A stretch of 64,000 bases of DNA from Streptococcus suis (GTDB lineage: Bacteria; Bacillota; Bacilli; Lactobacillales; Streptococcaceae): positions 2,046,001-2,110,000 of the forward strand of contig NZ_LR738724.1 in NCBI RefSeq assembly GCF_902702775.1. Reading direction: 5' to 3'. Below the pieces are notes generated by a model that was given only the letters and a program-made list of their open reading frames with translations, made no database searches and was not told where the DNA came from. This document shows, piece by piece, positions 36,573 through 46,235 of this stretch (position 1 is the first letter of the stretch; each line of letters starts with the position of its first letter). Made by a program: the position numbers and the translations under genes.

Positions 36573-37232
36573 ATGACACCAAACAAAGAAGATTACCTAA
36601 AATGTATTTATGAACTGGGTCAATTAGACCAAAAAATTACCAATAAACTCATCGCAGAGAAGATGGCCTTCTCCGCACCAGCCGTTTCCGAAATGCTCAA
36701 AAAAATGGTAGCCGAAGAGCTCATTTCTAAGGATGCCAAGGCAGGTTATCTCCTCAGCCAAACCGCCCTCGAAATGGTAGCCAGCCTCTATCGCAAACAC
36801 CGCTTGATTGAAGTATTCTTAGTTGAGCAACTTGGCTACTCCCCAGAAGAAGTACATGAAGAGGCTGAGATTCTAGAGCACACCGTTTCAGATCACTTTA
36901 TCAATCGCCTAGACCTGCTACTGGAACAGCCCCAAACTTGTCCTCACGGGGGAAGCATTCCTCAAGCAGGACAACCGCTCATCGAACGCTACCAGACACG
37001 GCTGTCACAGCTAACTGAGACAGGGAACTACCGGCTTGTCCGTATCCATGACTTCTATCAACTCCTTCAGTACTTGGAACAACATGAATTAGCTGTCGGC
37101 GATTTACTAACCGTCACAGACTTCGACCACTTTGCCCAAACCATCACCATCCAGTACAAGGACAAAGAGCTCGCCGTCCCAACAGCCATCGCTCAACAAT
37201 TATTCATCGAAAAAAGCAATCGCCCAGCCTAA
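36573..37232 (+). CDS. troR: DtxR-family metal-dependent regulator
   Basis: A 219-residue regulator: an N-terminal winged helix (KEDYLKCIYELGQ, ITNKLIAEKMAFSAPAVSEMLKKM, then LSQTALEMVASLYRKHRLIEVFL), a dimerisation and metal-binding domain with HEEAEILEHTVSDHFINRLD, and a C-terminal SH3-like FeoA domain (about 150-219). This is the TroR/MntR/ScaR architecture. It is divergent from troA; in S. suis a TroR is known to repress troABCD, and the symbol is used on that basis. The ribosome binding site is weak (AAAGCGAG). A hairpin with T-run overlaps the last codons and the stop (37,207-37,250). Confidence 0.88.
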   Translation: MTPNKEDYLKCIYELGQLDQKITNKLIAEKMAFSAPAVSEMLKKMVAEELISKDAKAGYLLSQTALEMVASLYRKHRLIEVFLVEQLGYSPEEVHEEAEILEHTVSDHFINRLDLLLEQPQTCPHGGSIPQAGQPLIERYQTRLSQLTETGNYRLVRIHDFYQLLQYLEQHELAVGDLLTVTDFDHFAQTITIQYKDKELAVPTAIAQQLFIEKSNRPA

Positions 37233-37251
37233 ACAAGCTGAGCGATTTTTT
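37207..37251 (+). terminator. troR terminator overlapping the stop codon
   Basis: AATCGCCCAGC pairs with GCTGAGCGATT (one mismatch), followed by TTTTTT. The 5' arm includes the last codons of troR, with the stop codon in the loop. Confidence 0.7.
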
Positions 37252-37267
37252 CTTCTAAAATAAATAG

Positions 37268-37555
37268 TTACCTCTTTTTCAAATTACGGAAAATAGATCT
37301 GGCTGCAAAAAATAGTTGCCCACATACATACACTAACCAAAGTAGGAAACCTATATAAAAACAGCCCAATAGAAAGTGAGGGTTATAGGTTAAAGGCTGC
37401 AAGACAAACATGAGAATCCCTACCAACCCCCACCGCATGCCCCAGGTCATCTTTCTCTGGATAACCCACTCCAGCCAATCTTCTCCAACTGAACTTCTGG
37501 TTTCCAGATACTCTTGATTAAGGTCTTGAAAAATTTTTCTCATATTCCTAATCAC
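37268..37555 (-). CDS. small two-helix membrane protein, unknown
   Basis: A 95-residue protein with a charged N-terminal 40 residues (MRKIFQDLNQEYLETRSSVG) and two membrane segments (about 42-60 and 66-90), ending RNLKKR. No family was recognised. The start is uncertain: a GTG at 37555 has AGGA spaced acceptably, and an ATG four codons later is also possible. It stands alone between troR and another small membrane gene. Confidence 0.5.
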   Translation of the reverse strand: MIRNMRKIFQDLNQEYLETRSSVGEDWLEWVIQRKMTWGMRWGLVGILMFVLQPLTYNPHFLLGCFYIGFLLWLVYVCGQLFFAARSIFRNLKKR

Positions 37556-37632
37556 CCCATCCTAACTTCAAAGCATAAACTACCACTTTTTGACAATATT
37601 ATTATAGCAGATTGTTTTCAAATAACCAATAC

Positions 37633-37668
37633 TGTCGAAAAAACCAGCCTACTTGGGCTGGTTTTCTT
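37633..37668 (-). terminator. terminator overlapping the end of the small membrane gene
   Basis: AACCAGCC / GGCTGGTT with the TAG stop codon at the loop edge, followed by TTTTTT on the minus strand. Confidence 0.8.
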
Positions 37669-37834
37669 GGAGTCGCTCTTTTAGGCGACGACGGTATAAA
37701 ATCTGCGATGGAATAAAATAAAGAAAACTTGCCAAAATAATCCAATGTTTATCTATTCCACTAAAGTAAATCACTAAAATCAAAAGAAACGCAGTCGTCA
37801 AATAAAAGAAATGATTTGTGAGCAATTTTTTCAT
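37649..37834 (-). CDS. small membrane protein with two hydrophobic segments
   Basis: A 61-residue protein (MKKLLTNHFFYLTTAFLLIL...) with two hydrophobic segments and a basic C-terminus (YRRRLKERLQENQPK). The ATG at 37834 follows GGAGGCTGCT. No family was recognised. Its final codons and stop lie inside the terminator stem. Confidence 0.6.
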   Translation of the reverse strand: MKKLLTNHFFYLTTAFLLILVIYFSGIDKHWIILASFLYFIPSQILYRRRLKERLQENQPK

Positions 37835-37910
37835 AGCAGCCTCCATACCTATTTTTTCAATATTAGTATATCAAAATACATAAATAGAGTACATACCATT
37901 GCCAAAAGTT

Positions 37911-38354
37911 TTACTTATTTTTCGTATCCAAAACAATGGTCACCGGCCCATCATTGACCAGACTGACCGCCATATCCGCCCCAAAAACGCCCACTTCAAC
38001 AGGCACAAAGGCTGCTAGGGCTTGGTTAAAGGCATCATAGAGTTGGCTGGCTAGGGCAGGAGCAGCAGCTCCTGTAAAAGCAGGGCGATTGCCTTTTTTG
38101 GTATCCGCAAAAAGGGTAAATTGGGAAATGGATAAAATCTTGCCCCCTATATCTTGAACAGACTTGTTCATCTTGCCTGCCTCATCTGAAAAAATCCGCA
38201 TATTGACGATTTTTCGAACAGCATAGTCCAGGTCTTCCTGGCTGTCATCTGGCCCCACACCGACTAGGAGCAAAAGCCCTTGTTCAATTTGCCCATGGAT
38301 ACTTCCTTCGATGGTCACACTGGCCTGTGATACACGTTGTAATATAATTTTCAT
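37911..38354 (-). CDS. dtd: D-aminoacyl-tRNA deacylase
   Basis: Hydrolyses D-amino acids from mischarged tRNA. The 147-residue length is standard. Typical motifs are [15 protein letters not shown] at the start, [20 protein letters not shown] with the catalytic SQFTL segment, and [15 protein letters not shown] near the end. It is one base after the rel stop (TAA-G-ATG), so the two are co-transcribed, as in other streptococci. Confidence 0.96.
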   Translation of the reverse strand: MKIILQRVSQASVTIEGSIHGQIEQGLLLLVGVGPDDSQEDLDYAVRKIVNMRIFSDEAGKMNKSVQDIGGKILSISQFTLFADTKKGNRPAFTGAAAPALASQLYDAFNQALAAFVPVEVGVFGADMAVSLVNDGPVTIVLDTKNK

Positions 38355-38355
38355 C

Positions 38356-40557
38356 TTATCCGTTGGTCCTTTTCACTGAGTAAACTTCTGGCACTGACTT
38401 GATCTTGTCCACCAGACTGGTCAAGGTTGCCAGGTTGGAAATACCAAAGGAAACGTGGATGGTCGCAAACTTCATATCCTTGGTCGGCTGGGCATTGACC
38501 GAAGAAATGTTCTTGCTGGCATTGGTCAAAACCTTGAGGACATCGTTGAGAAGACCTGAGCGGTTGAGACCGTAAATGTCAATATTTGCCATATATTCCT
38601 TGGTCGAATTTTCATCCTCCCAGTCCACATCAATCAGGCGGACATCGTAGTTTTCTTGGCTCTTGAGATTCATACAGTCTACACGGTGAACAGCTACCCC
38701 ACGCCCCTTGGTGATATAGCCGACAATTTCATCGCCAGGTACTGGATTACAACATTTGGCAATCCGTATCAGCAAGCCTGATGCCCCCTCAATGACCACG
38801 CCACCTTCGTGACGGATTTTCAGACTATCTTTGTTGTCGTGTTTGACTTCGCCACCGTTGACCAATTCATCCGCGACAGCTTTAGCCTTAGCCCGCTCAG
38901 CTTCGCGACGCTCTTTTTCTGTCAGACGGTTAAAGATTGATATGGCAGAAACTTCTCCAAAACCAACTGCCGCAAAAAGGGATTCGTCAGTCTTATAGCT
39001 GGTCTTTTGCAGGACCTCATCCATGTGACGACGGTCCAGGTATTGGTTGGGAACGTAGCCATTTTCTTGGAGTAGGTTCTGAAGCATCTCACGCCCTTTT
39101 GAAACAGACAATTCCTTGTCCTGATTCTTGAAGAACTGCTTGATTTTATTGCGGGCCTTGTGGGTTTTAACCAGGTTGACCCAGTCACGACTTGGACCGA
39201 AAGAGTTGGCTGAGGTGATGATTTCCACCTGATCGCCTGTCTTAAGCTTGGTCGTCAGAGGCACCATACGGCCGTTGACCTTGGCACCTGTCGCCCGCTC
39301 GCCGACCTTGGTATGAATTTCATAGGCGAAGTCAATCGGTACGGAGTCCTTAGGCAATTCACGCACCGCGCCATCTGGCGTGAAAACGTAAATACGCTCT
39401 GTAAAAATATCGTCCTTGACAGAATTGACAAAGGTTTGCGCATCCCCAGCCCCTTCTTGGAGTTCAATCAGGTTGTTAATCCAGCGCAACTCTTTTTCAC
39501 TAGCAGTTGCCTTGCCACCACGCTTGTAAGCCCAGTGAGCTGCCACCCCGTATTCCGCCACCTGATGCATTTCCATGGTCCGAATTTGGAACTCGATTGG
39601 ACCTCTCGGTCCGTAAACCGTGGTATGAATAGACTGGTAGCCATTAGCTTTTTGGTTGGCAATGTAGTCCTTGAAGCGACCTGGCATAGGTTTCCACAAT
39701 TCATGAATATACCCTAACATAGCATAGACATCGCTCGGAGTATCCATGATACAACGAATGGCAATCAAGTCATAGAGTTGATCAAACCGCTTTTTCTTAT
39801 CGTGCATTTTGCGATAGATAGAGTAAATATGCTTGGGTCTACCGTAAATCTGACCATGTAGATGGCGCTCTTCTGTATAGTCTCTTAGCTTATCAACAAC
39901 TTCATTGACCAACTCTTCCCGTTCACGACGCTTCTCGCTCATCATTCGAGTAATCTTGTAGAATTCAATCTCATTGAGATAGCGGAAAGACATGTCTTCC
40001 AATTCCCACTTGATAGAAGAAATACCTAGACGGTGGGCAAGCGGTGCATAGATTTCCATTGTTTCACGTGAAATACGTTCCTGCTTATCCTTGCGCAAGT
40101 GCTTAAGAGTCCGCATGTTATGCAAACGGTCGGCTAATTTGACCAGAATTACCCGCATATCTTGAGACATAGCAATCAGCATATTTCGGTGGTTTTCAGC
40201 CAGCTGCTCCTCATGTGACTTATACTCAACCTTACCCAGCTTGGTCACACCACCGACAATATGGCGAACCTCTGGACCAAATTCAGCCTCCATATCATCC
40301 AAGGTTACATCCGTATCCTCAACCACATCATGTAAGAAACCACAGGCAACCGTCACAGCATCCAGCTTGAGTCCTGCTAAAATACCTGCTACCTGGATCG
40401 GGTGTACAATATAGGGTTCGCCCGATTTACGAAATTGGGACTTGTGTGCCTCTGTCGCAAAATCCAAAGCTTTCTTGACAAATATAACATCTTCTTCCGG
40501 TAAATAGGTGGCTGTCAAGGCAACCACTTCCTCCCCAGTGTAGTTAATTTCTTTCAT
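38356..40557 (-). CDS. rel: bifunctional (p)ppGpp synthetase/hydrolase
   Basis: The stringent-response enzyme that makes and degrades (p)ppGpp. The 733-residue order is: HD hydrolase domain ([26 protein letters not shown]), synthetase domain ([34 protein letters not shown]), TGS domain ([17 protein letters not shown]), a zinc-finger-like helical region with [19 protein letters not shown], and a C-terminal ACT domain. All hydrolase and synthetase motifs look intact. It is the first gene of a rel-dtd pair. The symbol rel (relA in older streptococcal annotation) is used. Confidence 0.96.
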   Translation of the reverse strand: MKEINYTGEEVVALTATYLPEEDVIFVKKALDFATEAHKSQFRKSGEPYIVHPIQVAGILAGLKLDAVTVACGFLHDVVEDTDVTLDDMEAEFGPEVRHIVGGVTKLGKVEYKSHEEQLAENHRNMLIAMSQDMRVILVKLADRLHNMRTLKHLRKDKQERISRETMEIYAPLAHRLGISSIKWELEDMSFRYLNEIEFYKITRMMSEKRREREELVNEVVDKLRDYTEERHLHGQIYGRPKHIYSIYRKMHDKKKRFDQLYDLIAIRCIMDTPSDVYAMLGYIHELWKPMPGRFKDYIANQKANGYQSIHTTVYGPRGPIEFQIRTMEMHQVAEYGVAAHWAYKRGGKATASEKELRWINNLIELQEGAGDAQTFVNSVKDDIFTERIYVFTPDGAVRELPKDSVPIDFAYEIHTKVGERATGAKVNGRMVPLTTKLKTGDQVEIITSANSFGPSRDWVNLVKTHKARNKIKQFFKNQDKELSVSKGREMLQNLLQENGYVPNQYLDRRHMDEVLQKTSYKTDESLFAAVGFGEVSAISIFNRLTEKERREAERAKAKAVADELVNGGEVKHDNKDSLKIRHEGGVVIEGASGLLIRIAKCCNPVPGDEIVGYITKGRGVAVHRVDCMNLKSQENYDVRLIDVDWEDENSTKEYMANIDIYGLNRSGLLNDVLKVLTNASKNISSVNAQPTKDMKFATIHVSFGISNLATLTSLVDKIKSVPEVYSVKRTNG

Positions 40558-40812
40558 ATCTCTACTCTTCCTCTTATATTTCCTACTATTCTACCATTTT
40601 CACGAAAAAAGAAAAAGGAATCTAACATAAGACTACTAATTACAAACAATCTAAACCAAGTTCAGATTCAGCGAACGTTCTTATTTTCTTTCGTTTTCTC
40701 GTTGTTTTCACTCGTTTTTCAAACGAACGTTCAGAATTGGTCTTGAATTTTGCATTTCTTAGCTGTATAATGATTGTAGAAGATTATTACAAAAAGAAAA
40801 TGGAGGATTCTT
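40558..40812 (+). promoter_or_regulatory. sntA promoter region with paired GAACGTTC palindromes
   Basis: A near-consensus promoter: -35 TTGAAT (40743-40748), a 17-bp spacer and -10 TATAAT (40766-40771). Upstream are two CGAACGTTC sites at 40672-40680 and 40724-40732, 52 bp (about five helical turns) apart, with CGTTTTC-like repeats between. A specific regulator cannot be named. Confidence 0.6.
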
Positions 40813-43254
40813 ATGAATTTTCGTTTCAGTAAGTGTGCTGTAGCACTCACACTAGCTCTCTTGGCTGCAAGCAATCCAAAATTAGCTCAAGCCGAAGAGA
40901 TTCTCAATACAACTCCAGCTTCTTCAACAGAAGCAAGTCAGGCTGTACCAGTTGAAACTGACACCACAGAGAAAGCTGATAGTACGGAATCTCCTGCTCC
41001 AGCCACTACCGAAGCTGAAAATCCAAGCTCTTCCGAGACAGCTGAAACTAGTGATCCTACGAGCGAGACAACTGACACAACTGCTTCAGAAGCACGCACG
41101 GTCACTCCTGCTGCAACTGAAACTAGCCAGCCTGTTGAAGGACAAACTGTTGATGTTCGCATTCTCGCAACAACTGACCTCCATACGAACTTGGTCAACT
41201 ATGACTATTACCAAGATAAACCAGTGGAAACGCTTGGTCTAGCAAAAACAGCTGTTCTTATCGAAGAGGCAAAAAAAGAAAATCCAAATGTTGTATTGGT
41301 AGATAATGGAGACACCATTCAAGGTACTCCTCTTGGAAATTACAAGTCTATCGTTGATCCTATTGAAGAAGGCGAACAACATCCTATGTACGCCGCCTTA
41401 GAGACTCTGGGATTTGATGTCGGTACACTTGGCAACCACGAATTTAACTACGGCCTTGCCTACCTCGAAAAAGTAATTCGTACAGCCAACATGCCTCTAG
41501 TCAATGCCAATGTCCTCGATCCGACTACAAAAGACTTTCTCTACACCCCTTATACCATTGTGAAAAAGACATTCACAGACACCGAGGGTAAAAGTGTTAC
41601 ACTAAATGTCGGTGTTACAGGGATTGTTCCCCCTCAAATTCTCAACTGGGACAAAGCTTATCTAGAAGGAAAAGTGATCGTCCGTGATGCAGTTGAAGCT
41701 GTTCGCGATATTATCCCAACCATGCGAGAAAATGGCGCAGACATCGTTCTGGTCCTTTCCCACTCAGGTATCGGCGATGACCAATATGAAGTCGGCGAGG
41801 AAAATGTCGGTTACCAAATCGCCAGCCTGTCAGGAGTTGATGCGGTCATCACAGGTCACTCCCACGCAGAATTCCCAGGAACTGCCGAAAAACCAAGCTT
41901 CTATGCTAAATACTCTGGCGTGGATGATACAAATGGTAAAATCAACGGCACTCCTGTCACCATGGCGGGTAAATACGGTGATCACCTCGGCGTCATCGAC
42001 CTCAATCTGGTCTTTAAAGATGGCAAATGGACAACTACTTCTAGCAAAGCGGCTATTCGTAAAATCGATACAAAATCATCTGTAGCAGATGGTCGCATCA
42101 TCGACCTTGCTAAAGAAGCCCATAACGAAACCATCAAATATGTTCGTCAACAAGTCGGTGAAACAACTGCTCCAATCAACAGCTTCTTTGCCCTTGTTCA
42201 AGATGATCCTTCTGTACAGATTGTTAACAATGCACAAATTTGGTATGCAAAACAACAGTTGGCGGGTACTTCAGAAGCTAATCTACCAATCCTATCTGCA
42301 GCTGCACCATTTAAGGCTGGTACTCGAGGCGATGCTTCAGCCTATACAGACATTCCTGCTGGCCCAATCGCCATCAAGAACGTAGCAGACCTTTACCTCT
42401 ACGACAACGTTGTAGCTATCTTAAAAGTCAACGGTGCCCAACTCAAAGAATGGTTGGAAATGTCCGCAGGGCAATTCAACCAAGTTGATCCAGGCTCAAC
42501 AGAGCCACAAAACCTAGTCAACACAGATTTCCGCACTTACAATTTTGACGTTATTGACGGAGTAACTTATCAGTACGATATTACGCAACCAAATAAATAC
42601 GATCGTAATGGTAAGGTAGTCAACGAAACCGCCAGCAGAGTTCGGAATCTGCAATACAATGGGCAAGATGTGACGGCTGATCAAGAATTCATCGTCGTGA
42701 CCAACAACTACCGTGCAAACGGTACTTTCCCTGGAGTCCGCGAAGCTTCTGTCAACTACTTGCTCAACCTGGAAAACCGCCAAGCCATCATCAATTATAT
42801 TATCGCTGAGAAAGTTATCAACCCTACAGCAGACAATAACTGGACCTTTACAGATAGCATCAAGGGACTCGACCTCCGCTTCTTGACAGCAGATCGTGCG
42901 AAAGCTCTAGTTGCTGACCAAGAAGGTATTGTCTACCTACAGGCTTCAACTGCCAGCGAAGGGTTCGGTGAGTTCAAATTCGTCTATACTGAACCTAAAG
43001 TAGTGACTCCAGATGAACAGCAGTCAGATCAAGGTAACACAGGTCAAGATATTGTACTCGAATCTGGTCAACGAATTACTCTTCCAGCGGTAAATCCACC
43101 AGCTCCTGCTCCACAACATAAATTGGCTAGTCCACATTCACAAGCGAGCACCAAGACACTCCCTGCAACAGGAGAAGCTACCTCTATGCTTAGTCTGCTT
43201 GGCCTCACTTTGATTGGTTTTGTCGGCGCATGGACTAAGAAAAAAGAACATTAA
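40813..43254 (+). CDS. sntA: cell-wall-anchored nucleotidase/2',3'-cyclic phosphodiesterase
   Basis: An 813-residue surface enzyme. It has a signal peptide cleaved near LAQA-EE (residue 28), a Ser/Thr/Glu-rich linker to about residue 112, then a CpdB-like metallophosphatase domain: RILATTDLHTNLVNYDYYQD (metal Asp and His), VDNGDTIQGTPLGNY, LGNHEFNYG, VLSHSGIG and ITGHSHAEFPG. A nucleotidase C-terminal domain (about 440-700) binds the nucleoside. The C-terminus has LPATG, a membrane segment and KKKEH for sortase attachment. The Y-D-Y-Y element marks the CpdB/CdnP subtype acting on 3'-nucleotides and cyclic mono- or dinucleotides. The name follows S. suis SntA. GGAGGA precedes the ATG. It is transcribed alone from a strong promoter. 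Confidence 0.92.
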   Translation: MNFRFSKCAVALTLALLAASNPKLAQAEEILNTTPASSTEASQAVPVETDTTEKADSTESPAPATTEAENPSSSETAETSDPTSETTDTTASEARTVTPAATETSQPVEGQTVDVRILATTDLHTNLVNYDYYQDKPVETLGLAKTAVLIEEAKKENPNVVLVDNGDTIQGTPLGNYKSIVDPIEEGEQHPMYAALETLGFDVGTLGNHEFNYGLAYLEKVIRTANMPLVNANVLDPTTKDFLYTPYTIVKKTFTDTEGKSVTLNVGVTGIVPPQILNWDKAYLEGKVIVRDAVEAVRDIIPTMRENGADIVLVLSHSGIGDDQYEVGEENVGYQIASLSGVDAVITGHSHAEFPGTAEKPSFYAKYSGVDDTNGKINGTPVTMAGKYGDHLGVIDLNLVFKDGKWTTTSSKAAIRKIDTKSSVADGRIIDLAKEAHNETIKYVRQQVGETTAPINSFFALVQDDPSVQIVNNAQIWYAKQQLAGTSEANLPILSAAAPFKAGTRGDASAYTDIPAGPIAIKNVADLYLYDNVVAILKVNGAQLKEWLEMSAGQFNQVDPGSTEPQNLVNTDFRTYNFDVIDGVTYQYDITQPNKYDRNGKVVNETASRVRNLQYNGQDVTADQEFIVVTNNYRANGTFPGVREASVNYLLNLENRQAIINYIIAEKVINPTADNNWTFTDSIKGLDLRFLTADRAKALVADQEGIVYLQASTASEGFGEFKFVYTEPKVVTPDEQQSDQGNTGQDIVLESGQRITLPAVNPPAPAPQHKLASPHSQASTKTLPATGEATSMLSLLGLTLIGFVGAWTKKKEH

Positions 43255-43264
43255 AATAATCAGC

Positions 43265-43288
43265 AAGAGTTTGGGAGCCCAAACTCTT
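43265..43288 (+). terminator. sntA terminator
   Basis: An 11-bp perfect stem AAGAGTTTGGG / CCCAAACTCTT, followed by CTGTTTTAT. The T-run is short, so read-through into the GNAT gene is possible. Confidence 0.65.
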
Positions 43289-43309
43289 CTGTTTTATAAA
43301 GGAGAAATT

Positions 43310-43834
43310 ATGTTCCAAAACATTCCACGCCTTACTAGCGCAACCTTATGCCTACGCCTCATCCGAGAAAACGATTTGGAAGACCTCTGGGAAATCTATT
43401 CCAACCCCATTCACTTTCAGATGACTCCCAACACCTCCACACAAAATAAAGAAACTCTCCGCAAGCGTATCGGTCATTTCCAAAGAGATTTTGACAAGAA
43501 AAAACGCCTGTTTCTAGGAGTAGAATGCGGGAGGAAATTGATTGGCGTTTTGGAAGTTTTTGACCACAAGAAACGGTCTGCGTCGGTGACCATTGGTTAT
43601 CGGATTCACCACGCCTTCTGGAATCAAGGTCTGGCTAGCCAAGCAGTTAGCCTGCTCTGCCATTACTTGATAGAAGAATGCCAAATAAAAGAAATCGTCG
43701 CCCTCGTCCTACCCGAAAACCAAGCCTCACAAAAGGTACTGATAAAGAATAGCTTCCAACAAATCGGGCGAGTTGAGGAAGACTGGAAGGGATTGGGACA
43801 AGTTAACCTTTTAAGGTTTGAACGAAGACAGTAA
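43310..43834 (+). CDS. GNAT-family acetyltransferase
   Basis: A 174-residue acetyltransferase of the RimJ/RimL subgroup: TSATLCLRLIRENDLEDLWEI at the start, IGVLEVFDHKKRSASVTIGY, the acetyl-CoA-binding region AFWNQGLASQAVSLLCHYLI and VLPENQASQKVLIKNSFQQIG. The ATG at 43310 follows AAAGGAGAAATT; a longer frame from inside sntA is not credible. Its substrate may be a protein N-terminus or small molecule; it cannot be stated. Confidence 0.88.
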   Translation: MFQNIPRLTSATLCLRLIRENDLEDLWEIYSNPIHFQMTPNTSTQNKETLRKRIGHFQRDFDKKKRLFLGVECGRKLIGVLEVFDHKKRSASVTIGYRIHHAFWNQGLASQAVSLLCHYLIEECQIKEIVALVLPENQASQKVLIKNSFQQIGRVEEDWKGLGQVNLLRFERRQ

Positions 43835-43852
43835 AAAAACAGGGCAATAATC

Positions 43853-43876
43853 AAGAGCTTGTTTTTTCAAGCTCTT
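43853..43876 (+). terminator. terminator after the GNAT gene
   Basis: AAGAGCTTG / CAAGCTCTT stem with a T6 loop and a following T-run. Confidence 0.85.
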
Positions 43877-43920
43877 TTTTTACCCTCATATACTCTCTAG
43901 ATGAATTAATCAAAGCATAT

Positions 43921-43955
43921 AAAAATAGCTCGAAGACGTACTCGAGCCGTTTTTA
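43921..43955 (-). terminator. terminator of the 187-codon unknown gene
   Basis: On the minus strand, AAAAACGGCTCGA pairs with TCGAGCTATTTTT, ending in TTTTTATATG. It is likely usable in both directions. Confidence 0.7.
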
Positions 43956-43966
43956 TATGTATATCG

Positions 43967-44524
43967 CTACTCCCAATAAATCGGTACATAGCGGGTTTCT
44001 TTAGGACTTTTTACTGTATAGGTTCCCAAATATACCCAGTTTGATTGATTCGCCAACCGCTGTTCTACTCTAAACTCCTGACAAAGTATCGTTGTTTCTA
44101 AGCGAATGTTTCCATACTTCCTTGCAAAAACAGGGTAAGAAACGCTTTCTGAAGCAAAAATGAGATTCCCCAAAGCCGTTTTTCTAGGACGACTAAACTC
44201 CATAATTCTGCCTTCTTCTCCACCGTAAATCGAAGAAATCAGATTTTCACTCATAATGGTTTCATGATAGGTTGCTTCGAGAGAAGTACGACTATCAGAC
44301 GCTTGAAAACCTCGACTAGACGTACTCGATAATTGACGAATAAAAGCCTTTCTCACTTCATGATTTTCAAACTCATAGGTCTGCTCTGTTGCTTGATTAT
44401 ACAAAACCAATTCCGAGATAATCTGATAGCTAGTCCCTGGAACTCTACCAAATTGATTAAGAGCAACAAAGACTATCAAGAAAAATCCAAGAGCAGCAAA
44501 AATAGGGGTACTCAATCTTTTCAT
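43967..44524 (-). CDS. membrane-anchored or exported protein, unknown
   Basis: A 185-residue protein with one N-terminal hydrophobic segment (FAALGFFLIVFVALNQFG), likely a signal anchor, then a soluble domain outside the membrane with no recognised motif and no lipobox. The ATG at 44524 is preceded by GGAG seven bases away. The extracellular part contains a run of aromatic and polar strands. I do not recognise a family. It stands alone with its own terminator. Confidence 0.65.
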   Translation of the reverse strand: MKRLSTPIFAALGFFLIVFVALNQFGRVPGTSYQIISELVLYNQATEQTYEFENHEVRKAFIRQLSSTSSRGFQASDSRTSLEATYHETIMSENLISSIYGGEEGRIMEFSRPRKTALGNLIFASESVSYPVFARKYGNIRLETTILCQEFRVEQRLANQSNWVYLGTYTVKSPKETRYVPIYWE

Positions 44525-44767
44525 GGGCAATCTCCATCACATATCTCCTCAATCTTCGCTAATTGCAACGACCATTGAGCTATGAACGAATCCATCATGA
44601 TCCTGTTTATTCGAATCGTTCGGAGCTATACATTCACTATTTGCTAACGTGTTTTCGGGACAAACTTCTTCCTTATAAACGACAGATCATTCATCTTTAT
44701 CACAATTTATAGTATATCAACATGTTCTTTAAAAAACAACTAATCAAGTATGTAAATGTAAACCAAA

Positions 44768-45484
44768 TCATGTAAAATATGACCAAATAACTGCAATCAC
44801 GATGGCTGGCAGCATATTGGCCACTCGGATTTTCCTATCCCAAACGATATTGACACCGACACAGAAGATGAGGGCGGAGCCGATAAAGGAGAGATTGGCA
44901 AGGGCCTGATCCGTCATCAAAGGCTCAATCAAGCGCGCCAAAAGAGTCACAGAGCCTTGAAAAATCAAAACCGGTACTGCCGAAAATCCTGCCCCCTTGC
45001 CCAAGCTGGCCGTCATGATAAAGATGATGATAAAATCCAGAATACTCTTAATGGCGAGGAGGGTATAATCTCCCGTCAAGCCGTCTTGGATAGAGCCGAT
45101 AATGGCCATGGCACCGATACAAACAGTCAGGGAGGCCGTGAGAAAAGCATCTAAAAACTGTGAATCTTGACCATTGCCCGACTTTTCTCGGAGCCAGATC
45201 CCCAAGCGTTCAAACCAACCTTCGATATGAAGCACTTCTCCTAAGAAAGTACCGAAAGCCAGACTGATGACCAGAAGCATACTATTCTGACTTGTGATCT
45301 GACCATCTATAACTGTCAGTAACCCCTCTAAACTACCAGAAATCCCCAGAAAAAGAACAGCAACACCACTCGCCATCGTCAACCCAGACTGATGCCGTTC
45401 TTTCAGTAAATGTCCAAACCAAGACCCTAGCAAACCTGCTAGTGCAATGGCGATGGTATTGATAATCGTTCCTAAGGCAAACAT
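44768..45484 (-). CDS. DUF554-family membrane protein
   Basis: A 238-residue integral membrane protein. The start MFALGTIINTIAIALAGLLGSWFG and GVAVLFLGISGSLEG are typical of the DUF554 (YdfK/YqgA) family; it has about six to seven hydrophobic segments. The function is unknown. It follows rsmE by 3 bp on the same strand, forming an operon prmA-rsmE-DUF554. Confidence 0.9.
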   Translation of the reverse strand: MFALGTIINTIAIALAGLLGSWFGHLLKERHQSGLTMASGVAVLFLGISGSLEGLLTVIDGQITSQNSMLLVISLAFGTFLGEVLHIEGWFERLGIWLREKSGNGQDSQFLDAFLTASLTVCIGAMAIIGSIQDGLTGDYTLLAIKSILDFIIIFIMTASLGKGAGFSAVPVLIFQGSVTLLARLIEPLMTDQALANLSFIGSALIFCVGVNIVWDRKIRVANMLPAIVIAVIWSYFT

Positions 45485-45487
45485 ATA

Positions 45488-46234
45488 CTACCTCAACAAT
45501 TCCGTCGCGTAGCTAATGGCAGAAAGAGCGTAAAGGGGAGCCGTTTCCGCTCGTAAGATACGTGGACCAAGACCTGTCTTGACCGCTCCTGCTCCTTCAA
45601 ATGCAGCGACTTCCTCAGGCGACACGCCACCTTCTGGACCGACGATGACAAGGACTGATTGGCCAGTTTCTAAGCCAGACAAGATTTTCACTAGATTGGC
45701 TTGCTCGCCCTCTTTGGCGACCTCTTCGTAGGCTAAGATAATCTGGTCAAATCCTGTCAGCTGAGCTAGGAAATCTGATTTTTTCTCAAATAATCGAACA
45801 GCCGGAATGCGATTGCGTTTGCTTTGTTCGGCTGCGCCTTGGGCGATTTTTTCTAACTTTTCTGCTTTTTTTGCCAGTTTTTTACCGTCCCATTTGACCA
45901 CAGACCAATCCGCTGGGAAGGCCCAGAGGGCTGCCATGCCCAATTCCGTTGCCTTTTGGGCGACAAATTCGAGCTTATCTCCCTTGGGAAAGCCCATGGC
46001 AATGGTGACGGAAACGGGTAATTCAACATTGTCTGCTAGTTCTTCGATGATTTCAACAGATTGGCTCTGGCTGTCCACTACCCGCGCCAAGCGTTTGATG
46101 CCATCATCAAAGACCAGGACAATCTGGTCGTCTGCCTGCAAGCGCATAACAGAAAACATATGCTTGGCAGTGTCCTTATCCTTAATCTGGAGAACTCCCT
46201 GCGGTGCTCTGCCATTGACAAAATACTGCTGCAT
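45488..46234 (-). CDS. rsmE: 16S rRNA m3U1498 methyltransferase
   Basis: Methylates U1498 of 16S rRNA using S-adenosylmethionine. The 248-residue SPOUT-fold enzyme has MQQYFVNGRAP at the start, VAQKATELGMAALWAFPADWSV, RWDGKKLAK-like WDGKKLAKKAEKLEKIAQGA, and the cofactor knot LVIVGPEGGVSPEEV and GLGPRILRAETAPLYALSAI. The ATG at 46234 lies one base after the prmA stop, with GGAGG inside the prmA end, so translation is coupled. Confidence 0.95.
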   Translation of the reverse strand: MQQYFVNGRAPQGVLQIKDKDTAKHMFSVMRLQADDQIVLVFDDGIKRLARVVDSQSQSVEIIEELADNVELPVSVTIAMGFPKGDKLEFVAQKATELGMAALWAFPADWSVVKWDGKKLAKKAEKLEKIAQGAAEQSKRNRIPAVRLFEKKSDFLAQLTGFDQIILAYEEVAKEGEQANLVKILSGLETGQSVLVIVGPEGGVSPEEVAAFEGAGAVKTGLGPRILRAETAPLYALSAISYATELLR

Positions 46235-46235
46235 C

